NCBI GenBank assembly: GCA_022496805.1
Contig: CM040085.1
Location: 14,103,811-14,167,810 of the forward strand
Direction of reading: 5' to 3'
Source of the DNA: Pohlia nutans
Lineage: Eukaryota > Streptophyta > Bryopsida > Bryales > Mniaceae
DNA length: 64,000 nucleotides
This document shows, piece by piece, positions 23,868-36,469 of the stretch; positions within the stretch are counted from its first letter, which is position 1; each line of letters opens with the position of its first letter. Below the pieces are notes generated by a model, which was not told the origin of the DNA, did no database searches, and saw nothing but the letters and a program-made list of their open reading frames with translations. Made by a program: the position numbers and the translations under genes.

Positions 23868-25440
23868 CTAGTTTTCCAACTGTGGTTGGTCTGGGGACAA
23901 GAGAGAGTCTACCGCTTTCATCGTCAAAGCTAGTTGCTCTCTGATTTCTGCCAACTGCAGTTTCACATTTGTTGTTAGGTTTTTGGTGATTATCTCTTCA
24001 CGTACGTCTGCCTCCAGAGACACCTCTATCTTAAAGTGTTTTATCTCCTTGTGCAATTCTGTTTTGAGCTGAGCTTTGAGTTGTCCATTCCTTTTTGTCT
24101 AGAGCGGTTTCAACCAATGCATCTATGTCATCATGAGTTACCATGTTACTCTTCCTTTTGCTTTGTGGTGCGTTTCGGGTTGCCTCAAGTGTGTCAACAA
24201 TCGTTGTGGTAATGTCACAAACGCCAAATTTTTCTTGCTCCTCTTTGGTGGATGGTATTGTTCCTTCTAAACTCTTCGGAGAAGGGCGCAAAGTTCACAT
24301 GTTTGCCAAATATTTCTTCGGTCTTGCCTATCCATTGCCTATAGACAATGGTGTTGAGGCATTGGACGTTTGCCGTCCCTTTGTGAAGATCTCGTACTTG
24401 TCCCGGAAAGTAGAAAAATGCCACATTTAGCTCTCGAAGAACCGCTAGGATGGAGTCCTTTGCATCTTCTATTTTCTTCATTTTGTGGAGACCATAAAGA
24501 CATAGTATTGTAGCATTCTTCTTCCTCCGTGAGTCCTTCTCCACAACTTCTTCTCTCTACTTTAGCTGTGTGCGGCGTGATTACCTGCATGAGTTCATGT
24601 TTGTATGGAACAAGATACTGGATGATTCTGATGGCTTGATTCGGCGTGCTTGAGATGAGCCACCTTCATGTTTCTACTTTGACCTTTTGCACACTAGCAA
24701 TCTCATAGTCATACCCACGTCTAAAACTCTCAATGAGAACATCTCTCTGCAATTCACTAGAAGAAATGAGAGGCGATTTGGGGTTCTCAACCTTTGTAGA
24801 TAAAAGGATGTTTCTAGCCACTGAGTCATAGCATTTGCAAATTTTATCTAGAGTAGGGGTTTTAGAATCTAGTATCAAAATATAGGGACGTAACTCTTTG
24901 AGCATGCCAATGCCATCTACTTTAGGATGCTTGAGGTGAATCTTAATGGTCCCCGTCTAAAATTTAGTCTTATTGTTCTTCTCCTTCTCTTTGCCTGGAA
25001 TATAAATGGGTTCTGCCAGTCCTATCCCCATTTTGATACCCATATGCGCTAGTATATTTGTGGCTATGGTAAGTAAATCACCATGAGTATAGTCTGTGGT
25101 TGGTCTGTCAAAGTAGACAGCTTCGTGATAATCAAGGGAAAGCCCCGTGCTTGGATCAACCTCTGTTTCAATGGATAACTAAATCAGGGTAAAATGTTGC
25201 CCACCTTTGCCATCCGGCCTCTCTAGGGGATAGAGTAGTTGCTCCACGTGCGGAAATACAATTATGTGAATTTGACTCATCTCTTCTGCTTCCTCCTCTG
25301 TTATGCCCATTTCAATTAGGTCTTCTTTTTTCATAGATGGTCTACAATCATAGATGCCTTTACACCTTCATCGATAGCGCGCTTCTCCATAGCCACGATC
25401 CCTAACCACAAGTCTCGAGATATGTCTTTCAATCCGGTTG
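23868..25440 (-). pseudogene. Degraded LINE ORF1-like coding region
   Basis: A minus-strand reading beginning near MKKEDLIEMGITEEEAEEM (about 25335) continues for over 230 residues with only isolated in-frame stops, through blocks such as DYHEAVYFDRPTTDYTHGD, GIGLAEPIYIPGKEKEK and LKHPKVDGIGMLKELRPY. Frame changes then follow near 24550 and 24250. Later blocks include DAKDSILAVLRELNVAFFYF and a C-terminal amphipathic coil ending QPQLEN (23868). No zinc knuckle is visible. Its position on the same strand directly upstream of ORF2 supports ORF1, but I do not recognise the protein family. It could also be a separate decayed element. Confidence 0.5.
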
Positions 25441-26375
25441 TAAACTCAGAGTTCTTCGTTCTCTTGCTTCAGCTTCTTCCTCCCTTTCTTTCTTGCGTCC
25501 TCTTGATTAGATTAGCTTCTACCTCTATCATGTTTTCTACCTCTTCTATGTTGGTGTCGGTGGGGCTCCCCATGATGGTGTCATGCACCGCTTTACCTCT
25601 GCTTCCCATCTGATCCACACAATAATTGCTATTGGTTTGGTAGGTTTTTAAAATAGTGCCTTTATCTCCTCCTCTCTTTTGCGCGTGCAATTGAGCTTTG
25701 TGGAGGTGACTAGGGCTCTAATTAGTTTGGTTATAGGTTTTACAAAAATGGTGAGTTGTCAAAGGGAGGTCTTGAGAATTATGCTCCGATTTGTTTGAAA
25801 TTATGCTAATATGCTGAAGTAAAATGAATTCATTGATATTCCTATCTATTGAGTTGATGAAAGCAAAATTATTGTAAGAGTTAGAAAACTTACCTGTTAT
25901 GCTGAATTTGTAGACATTTGTCGTTGTTGCAAGCTCTTCCTTATGCGACTTGGTGCAAATTGCCAGTTGTATGTGTTGATGATGTTGTGGTGAGTTGGGG
26001 GAGCTTTGGCCACTAGCGCTTACGGTGATGAAGCGGGCTTGGCAGATTCAGTCTGTGGGCAGTATGTTGATCATGCGCACAGACATGTGTCAATGTTCAA
26101 CTACACGACAAGTCCCCAGCTCTTTCAAAACAGGACTAGGATTTGCAACTTAGAATAAGACTTACTGTCAAACATTACTAAGTCTGCTTTGCTAACTTCC
26201 CTACTCACGGAGTCAAACATGCACGGGGTAGAATCACCTTCAACGCATAGAATTGTCCCGATCTTGGTTCACCATGAGCTGCTATGGACGGTGGGAATGT
26301 GTTGAATAGGTATTGGTACAGCTAGATCGCCAACGACATAGCGTGCATGACGAGTGACACCCTGCAAAGAGGTCG

Positions 26376-27228
26376 GTGATGCAATCAAAGTTTGGAACTG
26401 CCGATCTGCAACAGTTTGGTCTGTGCAAATCACCGATCAGCGTCGAAGTTACTGATCTCACTGATCTGCACACAGATCTACTAAGACTGAACTCTCCAAT
26501 ACATGAGCAATTCGATCTACAGTTAACCAGTCTAATCCACTCAACACCGACAGTTTCACTCCGATCGACCTCTCCGACCGACTCTTCGGAACACCAATCA
26601 CTCCGGCGCACACCGATCTTGAAGACACCGATCTTTGAAGATACCAGCGCACAGTGATCTTGAAAACACCAGTCTTGAAGACACCAGCGCACACCGATCT
26701 TGGAGACATCGATCTTTGAAGATACCAGCGCACATTGATCTTGGAGACACCGATCTTGAAGACACTAGCGCCCAAGCAACACACCAGCGCCTCAGCAACT
26801 TCGCAAGATACCAGCGCCGACCTCTCTCTCGCGATGAGGCAGATACGAGCGCCGACCTCTCTGCCGCTATGAGGCTCCGATCTGGATCTGCAAAACTGCT
26901 ACGATCTAGATCTGCAAACTCGACCTCTCTGATCAACAATGACTGCTTCGATCTGCAAAACAAGTTAAGCTGCTCAGATCAGCTTCAATCTTGCACTGCT
27001 TCTGTGGAAAACAGAATCACACGCGACGGAAGAGACCTCCCACCGCCTCTACGACCAGCACTCCCTCTTGTCATTCACACCGCGCTTCAGAGCGCCTCCA
27101 TGGCCTCTGAAAGCCATTGCACTCTACGTAATGACCCGACTTCGTTTTCCATGATGGAGAGAATAGGGGGTCTTGATATGATTGTTAATGTTCATGCATT
27201 TTTCACACTTGGAGATGAATTGGTATGA
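26376..27228 (+). repeat. Minisatellite-bearing open region, function unknown
   Basis: Bases about 26600-26790 consist of imperfect tandem units with the core CACCGATCTTGGAGACACC / GAAGATACCAGCGCACA, each roughly 20-45 bp. Two overlapping plus-strand frames stay open across it mainly because the repeat lacks stops. The sequence after it (26800-27070) is Ser/Arg-rich in translation and also degenerate. I see no protein family. It could be the promoter region of the LINE or an unrelated repeat. Confidence 0.4.
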
Positions 27229-27535
27229 AATTCTACGTATGTTGGAGACAGTTAAGAATGCACCAAAGAGCTTCGAGGTAGAGCTCCCTAAACATTACTT
27301 AGCAAATTTCAACTTTCGAATGATGAATGAATTCTTCAATCCTATCACTGAGCAATCTATTGAAGTTGCCTCTTATTTTCCAAGATGTGCTAGTGTGGCA
27401 TATACCCGACAGTTTTTTGCATGGACTGATCTTTCTATGAAGCGTTGGCCTCTCATTTTGGGAGGGATTTCACAATTTTATAGTATTCTTGAGAATCGTC
27501 GCCTTTCAACTTGTGATGGTGTTAGGGCAGCCTAG
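27182..27535 (+). CDS. Hypothetical protein fragment, not recognised
   Basis: An open frame of 117 residues with balanced amino-acid composition, including FEVELPKHYLANFNFRMM and SYFPRCASVAYTRQFFAW. A preceding frame (ending 27228) overlaps it and contains MMERIGGLDMIVNVHAFF, so a frameshifted older gene is possible. No signal peptide, membrane segment or known motif is seen. It may be a gene fragment or chance. Confidence 0.25.
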   Translation: MLMFMHFSHLEMNWYEILRMLETVKNAPKSFEVELPKHYLANFNFRMMNEFFNPITEQSIEVASYFPRCASVAYTRQFFAWTDLSMKRWPLILGGISQFYSILENRRLSTCDGVRAA

Positions 27536-27539
27536 CAAT

Positions 27540-29541
27540 ACTCACAAATTCTAATGATCATTTGAAACCAAGAGTAAAGTTCTTCTTCCCTGACTAGTCC
27601 AACTTGATGATTTTGCTTGTATAAAATATCATAGAATTTTTCCTCTTGACAATTATTTTTAAGAATCTCATTGTTTATTTTTTCTTCTTTATAAATCTAA
27701 AAAATCGTCTTGAATGTTTTATGGTACGCTGCAGCGCATTGATTGAATTTTGGTATATTTGTTACTATTTTAATATGATCATCAGCTCTTTTTTAATATT
27801 TATAATCAAAAGATTAGAAAAAAAAGAAAAAAAGAATATAAAATAGAAATGGAAAACAATCAGAAAACATACACTAAACTTTAAAGATGACTATGCTCAC
27901 TATAAATAGAAGGTAAAAGTAAATTTTATAACTAAAGAAAGTATGTAGAAACCAATTGTATTGATAGCAAAGGTTTTACATTGTAATGAAGGAGATTAAA
28001 CTTCAATTTATCACCTTAAATTCATATTTGTCTTACAATAAGAGGAAAGTCAGAAAATAGGGCTTAGGACTTGGAGGCCCAAACGGAGTTTAATAACCTT
28101 GCTCAACCACATTATAAATGGGTGTTTTTTAACAAAAGCTAGCGCAAGAATCCAACTTAGTTTTGAATAGTGGTGGAATACACCGTACTATAGCAATTGA
28201 AAAATATCTCTTCTCTATTTGTTGCGCGAACTCGAACGTGATATTGGATTAGTCACAACGTCAGCTGGTCCTCCATTACAACTTCTATATTTTCATTTAT
28301 GAATTTTCTATACAAATGAGAAAAACATTAAATAAATCACCTATTAACATATAAACACTCTAAAAATATAATTACTTTTAAATTATATAATCTATCTTAT
28401 TCCATATATATAGTAAGGAAGTAAAAAAATCCAATAAATTTGAACGAAATCGTCAGAGCGATTTAGTTAGGTGCTGCTATACTATGAATCTTTATCTATA
28501 GTCAGTTGAATCATGTAGCAAACAACAATAGTGAGAAGTTATAGACAAACATATTAATGGAATACTCTCGAAATGTCTTTTGATATTGTCGATACCATTT
28601 TTTACTAATATTTTTTTTACCAATATCATTTTTACTAATATCTTTACGTTGTATGTATGTACAAGTCTGTGTAAACTTAAATGGAATACGTAAAGAGCGT
28701 ATATAGTTTATATACCACACCCCTCTTACATGGACCCAGGTCTGAGATTACTTCTTTCAAAACTAAAAAGTAAAGTACAAACGTTATATGTGAAATAAGT
28801 GCTACGCAAGATCCGACTTTCTTGGGTTCCGCTTTACACGGATCTCTCATGACCTTCCACAACCCGATTGTTGTCCTAGTGCTATGTGCGGTTCGTCTCT
28901 TTTTCGATTTCAGAGCACAAATTTCTGTGTTAGATGGGTGTGTATTCCTCTCTAATCAATTGTTGTGCACGATGGCCGCGTTAGGGGAGAGTGCTTCATT
29001 TCCAATTTGTAAAGGTGATATTCACCCAAAATATGAGGACCTTGATAGTTTAGGGTTTGAAGCTCAAAGTCGTTCTTCATGGTTTAAAAAAAAACAATTT
29101 TGAAATACATACTCATATGTAGAAAAAAAAACATCAAATAAAATTTAGTATTGTCACCTACCCTACATTATTTATAAAATTCGAATATCCTATTCTCATG
29201 ATGCTAATTTACTTCAAAGCCCTTTTAAAATTTTAAAACTATGGTAATTATAATACTCCTTCATTTGATTGCACCTTAACAAAGTAAAAAAAGAGGGGAT
29301 GGTCCTTTTAAGATCCAGTTTTTTCTCAAAATTGTAATTTGTCTCGAAATGCTATTTTAAACGGTAACTTTAGAAACTTCAAATATGGTTTAAAATCTTT
29401 AAATAAAATAAATGTATTAACACAATTAAAATAATTTTTTTATAGATTGTCTTGAAGATTTTAAGTACAAGACCTGGTCTTATGCATTCATAAGATTTGT
29501 CAACAAAGTTTTAAGAAATAAAAATCTATTGCTGATCCAAA

Positions 29542-29586
<45 letters not shown>

Positions 29587-31930
29587 ATAATAGTAATTTT
29601 TATTTTTATTTTTATTTTTTAATTTAAAAAAATTCAATATGAAATAATTAATTATGTTATAAAATTGAATTATCATTTCAAAGGCATGAAAATGATGCAT
29701 TCTGGAATGTATTCTAAAAGATCCAATACTTTCAAATAATACTCCATTCGAAGTACGGTATTTCAGCTTGTTGTATTTCTTTTGCTTCGTATACACCGGT
29801 TGTTTTGGTGCCTCGTAATAGGCGGGAATTTTCCGTCTTAGTAGGATGCCTTTCTCGACAAAGAAGATCATATTTACAGTGGCATTAACAACTTTGTTAT
29901 TTAAGAGACAGTCTTTTAGAGTTTAGAATCGCACTCTCACAGACTAGGAATTCTAAAAATCCACATGCACAAAAACTCATTTGTAAAAGATACCCCCTCA
30001 AAAGCCTTGAATTTCATACAAAAATTTCACAAACAAATGATATTGCAGTCAAACAATGCATCGAACATAGCCACAGAAATGAGGAGAGAAAGGTCATCTT
30101 GAAGAATTATTCACTATAAAATCTAAGTTGTTGTACGTATACCACACATACGAGGAATCATAACACGGAATTCACACGATGGAATAAATTTCAGAAAAAG
30201 AAAAAATTTAAAAAACTTGATCGCTCTAATAAGAAGACCTATTGCGATTTTAGGCATCTTTACTTTATGCACAACAAAAGCCAAAACGTGATGAAAGTAA
30301 TACTTGCTCAAACAAATTGTAGAGATGATCGGTAAAAACGCTTGGCAACATAAATGAAGACTTAAAAGTGCTACATTCCAAAGGCCGAGACTTAACCGGG
30401 AAGGTTTGTACTCCTCTTTTTCGTGGCGGATCTCTTCCTTGAGAATGCGTAGAAGGCTGCTATCCTAAGAGGGCTCTCGCTGAGTGTTGGCGTATCGAGA
30501 GAGCAATGATAAGAACGGAGAAAGACGGGAGAGATGAACTAGGTTTCGAGAACTAGAAGCTCCAAACCCTTGACGGGAACGTAAGAAAAAGAAAGAAAAT
30601 CCAAGTTCATGAGTGGAATTCTAATAGGTGTGAATGTTCTTTAGGAGAGAGTGCATTCCAAAGAAATTAATCTCGTACTTGCGACGACAAGTCCCGAGAG
30701 CATGGAGTCTCAAAAGTGTCACCAACCTTATTATGCATTTGGCATGTACCATGTCCGGAGCTCCGAACCTTAGTACCTAATGGAACGCGAAGCTTCAAGT
30801 GGCCATGAAGTAGCTTGAAGTAAGTACCGTACGTGCCAACATTCCCAAATTTGATGTCTGATTTTTTTTTTAGAATTCATAATCCTTATATATCAAAGGT
30901 TTTTCTCTTCAATTTCATCTTTTACTTTTTTAAGAATATTTTTGTTATATTTTTATAGATAATATCAAAATGAAGTCAAAGATGTTAAAATTTTATTCCA
31001 ATGGACCAATTTATCACATTTTTTCAATGCTCCAAAGTACGTTATAAAAAACATGCTTTCAAATTTGGATGATTGGATGAATCTAAAATTATAAAATTTT
31101 ACATCCAATGGATAGAAAATTTTATTTCACAGAGATGAAAAAAAGAGGTTAACATGATTAGATAAAAACTCAGATTTATATTCGATCTAAGGTTTGTTGA
31201 CTTTTAATGAAATGGAATTTTTTGATGTCTTTTTCATTCAATATTGAACATTTTCTTGAAACGAACAACTTTATAAGATGAATAATTTAATTTGAATAGG
31301 GGTTGAAATTTGAAAGGTTAGGTAAAAATGAGAATTTGATGTAGAAAATTGACCTCCTTTATGAAAGATGAATACATGTGCGAATGCCATATATTAGTTG
31401 GGGGGCTACTTATCTACATGTTTGGAATTTTCACCACCCTATATTTATGTAAATTCCAAATTCCTCCTATTTTTTCCTACCCTATGTGTAGTTATAATTT
31501 TTCAATTTCCTTATTTAAACCAATCTCTTTTTTATTTATAATATTTACATTTAGCAAAAATCTGTTGTAAGGTGTATGAAAATGCAAATTCAAGCAATTC
31601 AAAAACCAAGGAGTGACCATGAATGAAAAATATTCCCCCCACCACTCTAGCAATTTAAATCATCGATTGTCATTTAGGTTTAAGAAGACAAATGTACCAT
31701 TTTTCATCCAATTTATTTGGGGGTTTGAAAGACATTTACACTACATAAATTAAATTTCCCTTTACCTTACGTGGAACCCTTATTTATATATAATTTTTTC
31801 ATAAATTGAGGTATATAAAATTTATCTCCAACAAATTAAAAATACCCTAATTTTGATCTTACGTACTTTCTAAATTTTTGACCCATGTCCTCCCGAGATG
31901 ACCTCTCAAGTGATAGTGGACGTTTAAGGA
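27540..31930. other. AT-rich intergenic region
   Basis: No gene could be supported. It includes an (AAT)n/(ATT)n palindromic microsatellite at about 29541-29583 and a short GC-richer stretch at 30360-30840 with no recognisable frame. A lone MITE-like terminus GGACGTTTAAGGA followed by TTAA ends at 31934. The frame at 28822-29103 is not supported by any motif. Confidence 0.5.
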
Positions 31931-31941
31931 TTAAACCTTAA

Positions 31942-32453
31942 CCCTTTAACGTCCCGATTCAACATTGTTTTCAAAGAAGCGTTATTAAATGTTTGATAAA
32001 AACCGGAAATGGAGTTCATGTACAAAACGAAGTTGTAAATGTCAATGTGAAGATCACATCTGTACGGTTTGTTTTTAATTTTTGAAGGTTTTCTCTTGAA
32101 ATTCAATTTAAAATCCCAAATTAACACAAAAAAAATTCAAAAAATTGTAATGAAATTGGAATAACATGCGCTACAAGATGGTATGGTTTCCATTATTTGA
32201 TTGTACTTATTTTGGAAAATCATATTTGAGGTCCCACTTTTTGAACTAAGAATGAAACTTGACATAAACCGATTGTGTTATTTTTCTAAAAACCATAATA
32301 AACTATTTTGAAGATCCAAACCGTTTAAAGGATAGTCAACTTGCTCAAGAACCAAGGGTAATTTTTGTAGATAAAAAGTGTTCAATCTGGATGAGATTTA
32401 GACAACTTTAATCTGTTCGTCGTCCAATATATGGACACTGGCGCGCTAAAGGG
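31942..32453. mobile_element. TTAA-flanked MITE, family D
   Basis: A 512 bp element beginning CCCTTTAACGTCCC and ending GCGCGCTAAAGGG, flanked by TTAA at 31938-31941 and 32454-32457. Its interior does not match family A or B, but the termini and target type do. Confidence 0.7.
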
Positions 32454-32459
32454 TTAAAT

Positions 32460-33053
32460 GTCATGCAGTTTTTCACATTTTTGAATCACTTTCTCTTCAT
32501 GATTTCTTCTTCTCTATTTAGGAAAAATAAGTCCTTGATCAAACTTCCATTTCTAAGATGCAAAACACCTTATTCATTTTCTCAGTTTTTAGTATTTCTA
32601 CCTTAGCACCTCCCAAAAGGCCAGGTATAAAGAGACCCTAATACACTTGGTGCACATGAAAGAAATAGTTGATGCATGGCAGAAATCCCGGACGTAGAAA
32701 GAGACCCGCAAGTACCCCAAATACTTGTTGGGTGTGTTCTACATTACCCAATTGGGCAACCAATCGCTGCCAATCACTGATTTTACAATTCTGCAAACCA
32801 AACCATCTGTTCCAAATTTGTTCCACTAATATTCCATAGTAAGGTGCAAGATAACACCGATCATGTTGTTCTTGTCTACGAAGAAAACAGATTAGCAAGG
32901 TAAAAATAGTAGAGTAACACAAAATTCCACACAAGGGAATCTCAACACCCCTATAATAGTAAACTGTACACTTTTTAGACTGAATATATCATATACGTGG
33001 TTGGGTTCTTAAATGCTTGCGTTCAGATATTTCAGTTCATCTGAGCGTCAAGA
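32460..33053 (-). other. 3' flank/UTR of the gar2-related gene
   Basis: Downstream of the stop codon at 33054 on the minus strand. A minus frame of 98 residues (32638-32934) has no recognisable motif and is probably 3'UTR. No polyadenylation signal was fixed. Confidence 0.4.
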
Positions 33054-36000
33054 TCATGGGTTTGCCCACACCTCTTTTAGCAATTGAAATCGAGCGGCTC
33101 CCAAACCTTCATTCTTTTTCTTCTTCCCACTGCCATTTTCTGCACCATACCTGGGTTTGTCTTGCAACAAAGACAGGGGATTCTCGAATTCCTCCAACTC
33201 ATCATCGCTTGTGTAACCTTTTCGCAGGGCTGACGAAGGACTTCTTCCCCATAGGGAGGAGCTTGCAGGCTCTCCGATCCATAACTTCACAAAGCTCGTG
33301 GGTGGTGGTGAATAGACCACCGGAGGCACACACGCCATGGCAATATCATCTGGGCTAATATCATCCTCCCCAAACTTCCTTCTCTCATTTGCTACCTGCC
33401 AAACCGCATGCAAATCAGGTGCTACTAGTCAGATTTGTAATTCCAACTTAGTGGTCTCAATGACAAACAAAACTTGAATGCCAAATGTAGCACCGACTCC
33501 ACTATTTACCGCTCCATAAACATGAGACTCTACGTACCTCCGTAGCCAAGGCATTCAGAAGGCCTGGCGAAATGGGATCTGGGGAGAAGACATCCGGACC
33601 AAAGTTGGCCAACACTCGTCGTATTAGTGGTAAGTTGAGTCCTGGACAAACCTGTCATGACATTTTATATCGTAGCTATCTTCATTAAGTGTGACTGGGC
33701 AATTACTATCAGTCAAAGAGTAGTGTAAACCATGAACAGTTGGTATAACAAGCTAGACGCATTAACTATTTGACGCCTAATGAACCCCGAAAGTGGTCGA
33801 TGATTCATCCTGAGTTGATCATGCAATGGTCACTTTCATCCTTGTGAATTTCTAATTTTGGGAAATTCTAATTTAGGCGTTAAAGGATTAGGGCCTTGTC
33901 ATCAAAATATAACAGTTTTCAAAGACTACAAAGAAAACAGAAGAGGAGTCGTGGAATAGGTGGAGAGCAACTTCACAAAAATGCATTCACACTTGAGAGA
34001 TTCACTGCAGAAAACCACAAGGTGTACCTCTTTCCTGATCTCAGCATCAAGTAGGATATCCTTGGGAAGCATGAGCAAATCTCCTGTTGCTTTAAGCAGA
34101 TTGAATTGCACAGGCTCTTCATCTTCAGCATCATCCGGCAGAGACGATTTGAATTCGGCTGGCACGCGGTCTTTGCAGCTGACAAGAGCAGACAACCACG
34201 TTGACCAGTTTACTACCTGTACAAGGCAGCAGTTAAAAACATTGTTACACAGCCACGTCGACCAGTTTACTAAACAGAGCCCATTTTGACGCTCCATGAA
34301 TCTAGAAATTCTCTTGAAAAATATTGTTACGCAGACGAGAGCACATACCACATTTTTCAAGTGAGACCCAGCTCCAAAAGTAAGGCTGCCAATAGGAATT
34401 GGAAGGACTGAAAGATCGGTTATTGGATCAGACAAAGGATCAGTCGGAGCATCATCTTCCGGGTCGCGCAGTATTCCATTGAACATGGCGACATCAAGCC
34501 GAACAACACATTCTTCAATAACCTGCAGGAGATTACATACTGATTTTAGCTTGGACAGCTTCCAGTATAGTAAAATTAATACAGCAGAGCACAGAAATCG
34601 AAACCACTAGGGCGTTGTTTTCCTGGTTGGAAAGTTGAACATGGTAAACAAGGTAACCCCAAATGCATTGAAAACTCCAGTTCGGCCAGGCAAATCCAAA
34701 AATTTTGACACTAGCCACAGAGCACCCCTCAAGCTTACCATTCTGTTCAACGCTGGCAAACAGCCACATTCTAACCCCTCCCCTTGAAGAGGACAAAGCC
34801 TCTTAAGTGCATCTGTAAATGCCCTCTTCCAGATTTCCACAGAGATGTTACCCTGGCGGGTATCACCTAACTTGCGGGTATTATAATTCATTTTATTATC
34901 CCTTGCAAAATCTCTTGAATCACCAGAAAATTTGCTCAAGTCACCGTTCAGATCTGCAGAGCTGCCCTTTGCATTTGTGTTAGGCGCTCCCCCAAGTTGC
35001 ATTCGTGGAGTCATTGCCTGTGTACATAACAGCATAAAAATGTAAACTGCAAGGGGGAGCAGTGTTGCTCATCGTACACAAATATTGGTAGTTGAAGGTT
35101 ACCTTCTCCATTTAGCACGCAAAATTGACCTTTTAAAACATCGAACAGGCTTGGGTTGTCCACATTGTAATACTTTCTATACAGTGCTAATTGATGAGGT
35201 AAAGAATCCCCACAACCTCGACCTATCATGCATATATCATAAATAAGAATGGAAAACTACTTGAACAGGGCATACCTGCCACCACACGGATTCCAGAACG
35301 CGTGCATGAAGCCAGGACTCTATTCTGAAGAGTGTTGCCACAAGCATCCCAGATGTTCGCCAGTCTTTGTGGGCACCAGGGGGACTCAAAAGGTAACTGA
35401 CGTCACTCTTTGACTTCCGTAGTTGCTGGGACCGAAAGGCCCTAGCTTGAAAGTCATTACCAAGAGAAGAATCACCGTCTACCTCTACGCCAGAGGACCC
35501 TACATCACTGTCCTCACAAGAATGGCTGATGGTCTCTCGCAGAACAACCACATTCGACCACCAGTATGTCAATCTGCGCAGAATAACAAAAGACCTACAG
35601 TGAGAAGAGAATTCCATTGCATCAGGTTCTGATAATGAAGCCCAGCCATGATCCTATTGTCCACAATATTCTACCAACATCGACTGCCAAAATCAAATGA
35701 GGCAAGACATCGACTACAAAACAAACGTAAGAGGGAAGTACCTTGGGACATCACTCCCACATGCCCGAGAAACTAGCACAAGCCCGGACACAATATTTTT
35801 AGCAATTGCTGCCTTCCTCTCCGGGCTCCAGTTCTTGAACGCATACTTGTAAAACCGCGAGAGGCGCCGGGCAGGAGTATGAACCTTATGAGCCGAGCTC
35901 CCATGCTCAGCCGCGACTGAATACAATGCAACCTCAATCAATGCAGCGTCCCGCAGTTCCTCTTCCATTCTTGCCAACTGCTGTTCTAGTTGCAGAATTC

Positions 36001-36469
36001 TCTCCTCTCCTTTTTCTGCTTTTGACAGAGCTTTCGCTTCAGCCGCAGCTCTTCTCCACTGGTCAACTGTTTTCTTCTCCACGGTCGCAAGCTTCGCCCT
36101 CGCCTCATTCAACACGCTTCTAGAATCTACAGCTATTTCAGGACTCGAGTCCACATCCCTTGAGCCAAAAGATAGTTGATGCGTTAAGGTACCCGCAGGA
36201 GTCGAAACTCTCCGCCCCAGTACAGGAGGAGAGGGGTTTCCATTCGTTGTAGCCATGAAACCTTCAATGGATGGGCGCGAGGGCACCACCGTGAGACCGG
36301 TCCTGCTCCCATTGCCGTCTTTTGACTTCGAAGCCTTCCTCCAAGCATACGCAGCTGCAGCAGCAGTTGCAGCAGATCTTATGGAGGATTTGTCACTACT
36401 ATATGCAGTCGAATGACCTAGTAACTGTAATCCTTGAGCTTTCTCCGATAATCTTGAAGAATCACTCAT
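33054..36469 (-). CDS. Plant gar2-related coiled-coil protein
   Basis: Seven coding exons with GT-AG borders and consistent phases: 36469-35742, 35573-35276, 35017-34739, 34522-34349, 34216-34028, 33651-33538, 33395-33054, giving 707 residues. The start ATG at 36469 opens MSDSSRLSEKAQG. Residues about 110-160 form a coiled coil (VLNEARAKLATVEKK to EEELRDAALIE). A conserved block follows: RRLSRFYKYAFKNWSPERKA, ASGL-like IVSGLVLVSRACGSDVPR, and LTYWWSNVVVLRETIS. Later exons carry LCPLQGEGLECGCLPALNRM-type and VVRLDVAMFNGILRD blocks, then NWSTWL and SPGLLNALA. This order matches a plant-specific family annotated as nucleolar gar2-related in Arabidopsis (At2g42320-like, from memory), with unknown biochemical role. 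The last exon has an acidic/basic tail (GSGKKKKNEG). Confidence 0.85.

Noticed and set aside
28822..29103. A 93-residue open frame with a hydrophobic stretch
   Set aside because: No family features were seen, and the region is surrounded by AT-rich noncoding DNA.
33766..33879. A possible 114 bp TTAA-flanked element
   Set aside because: TTAA is present at both sides, but the inverted ends match only as CGCCTAA and do not start at the TTAA on the left.
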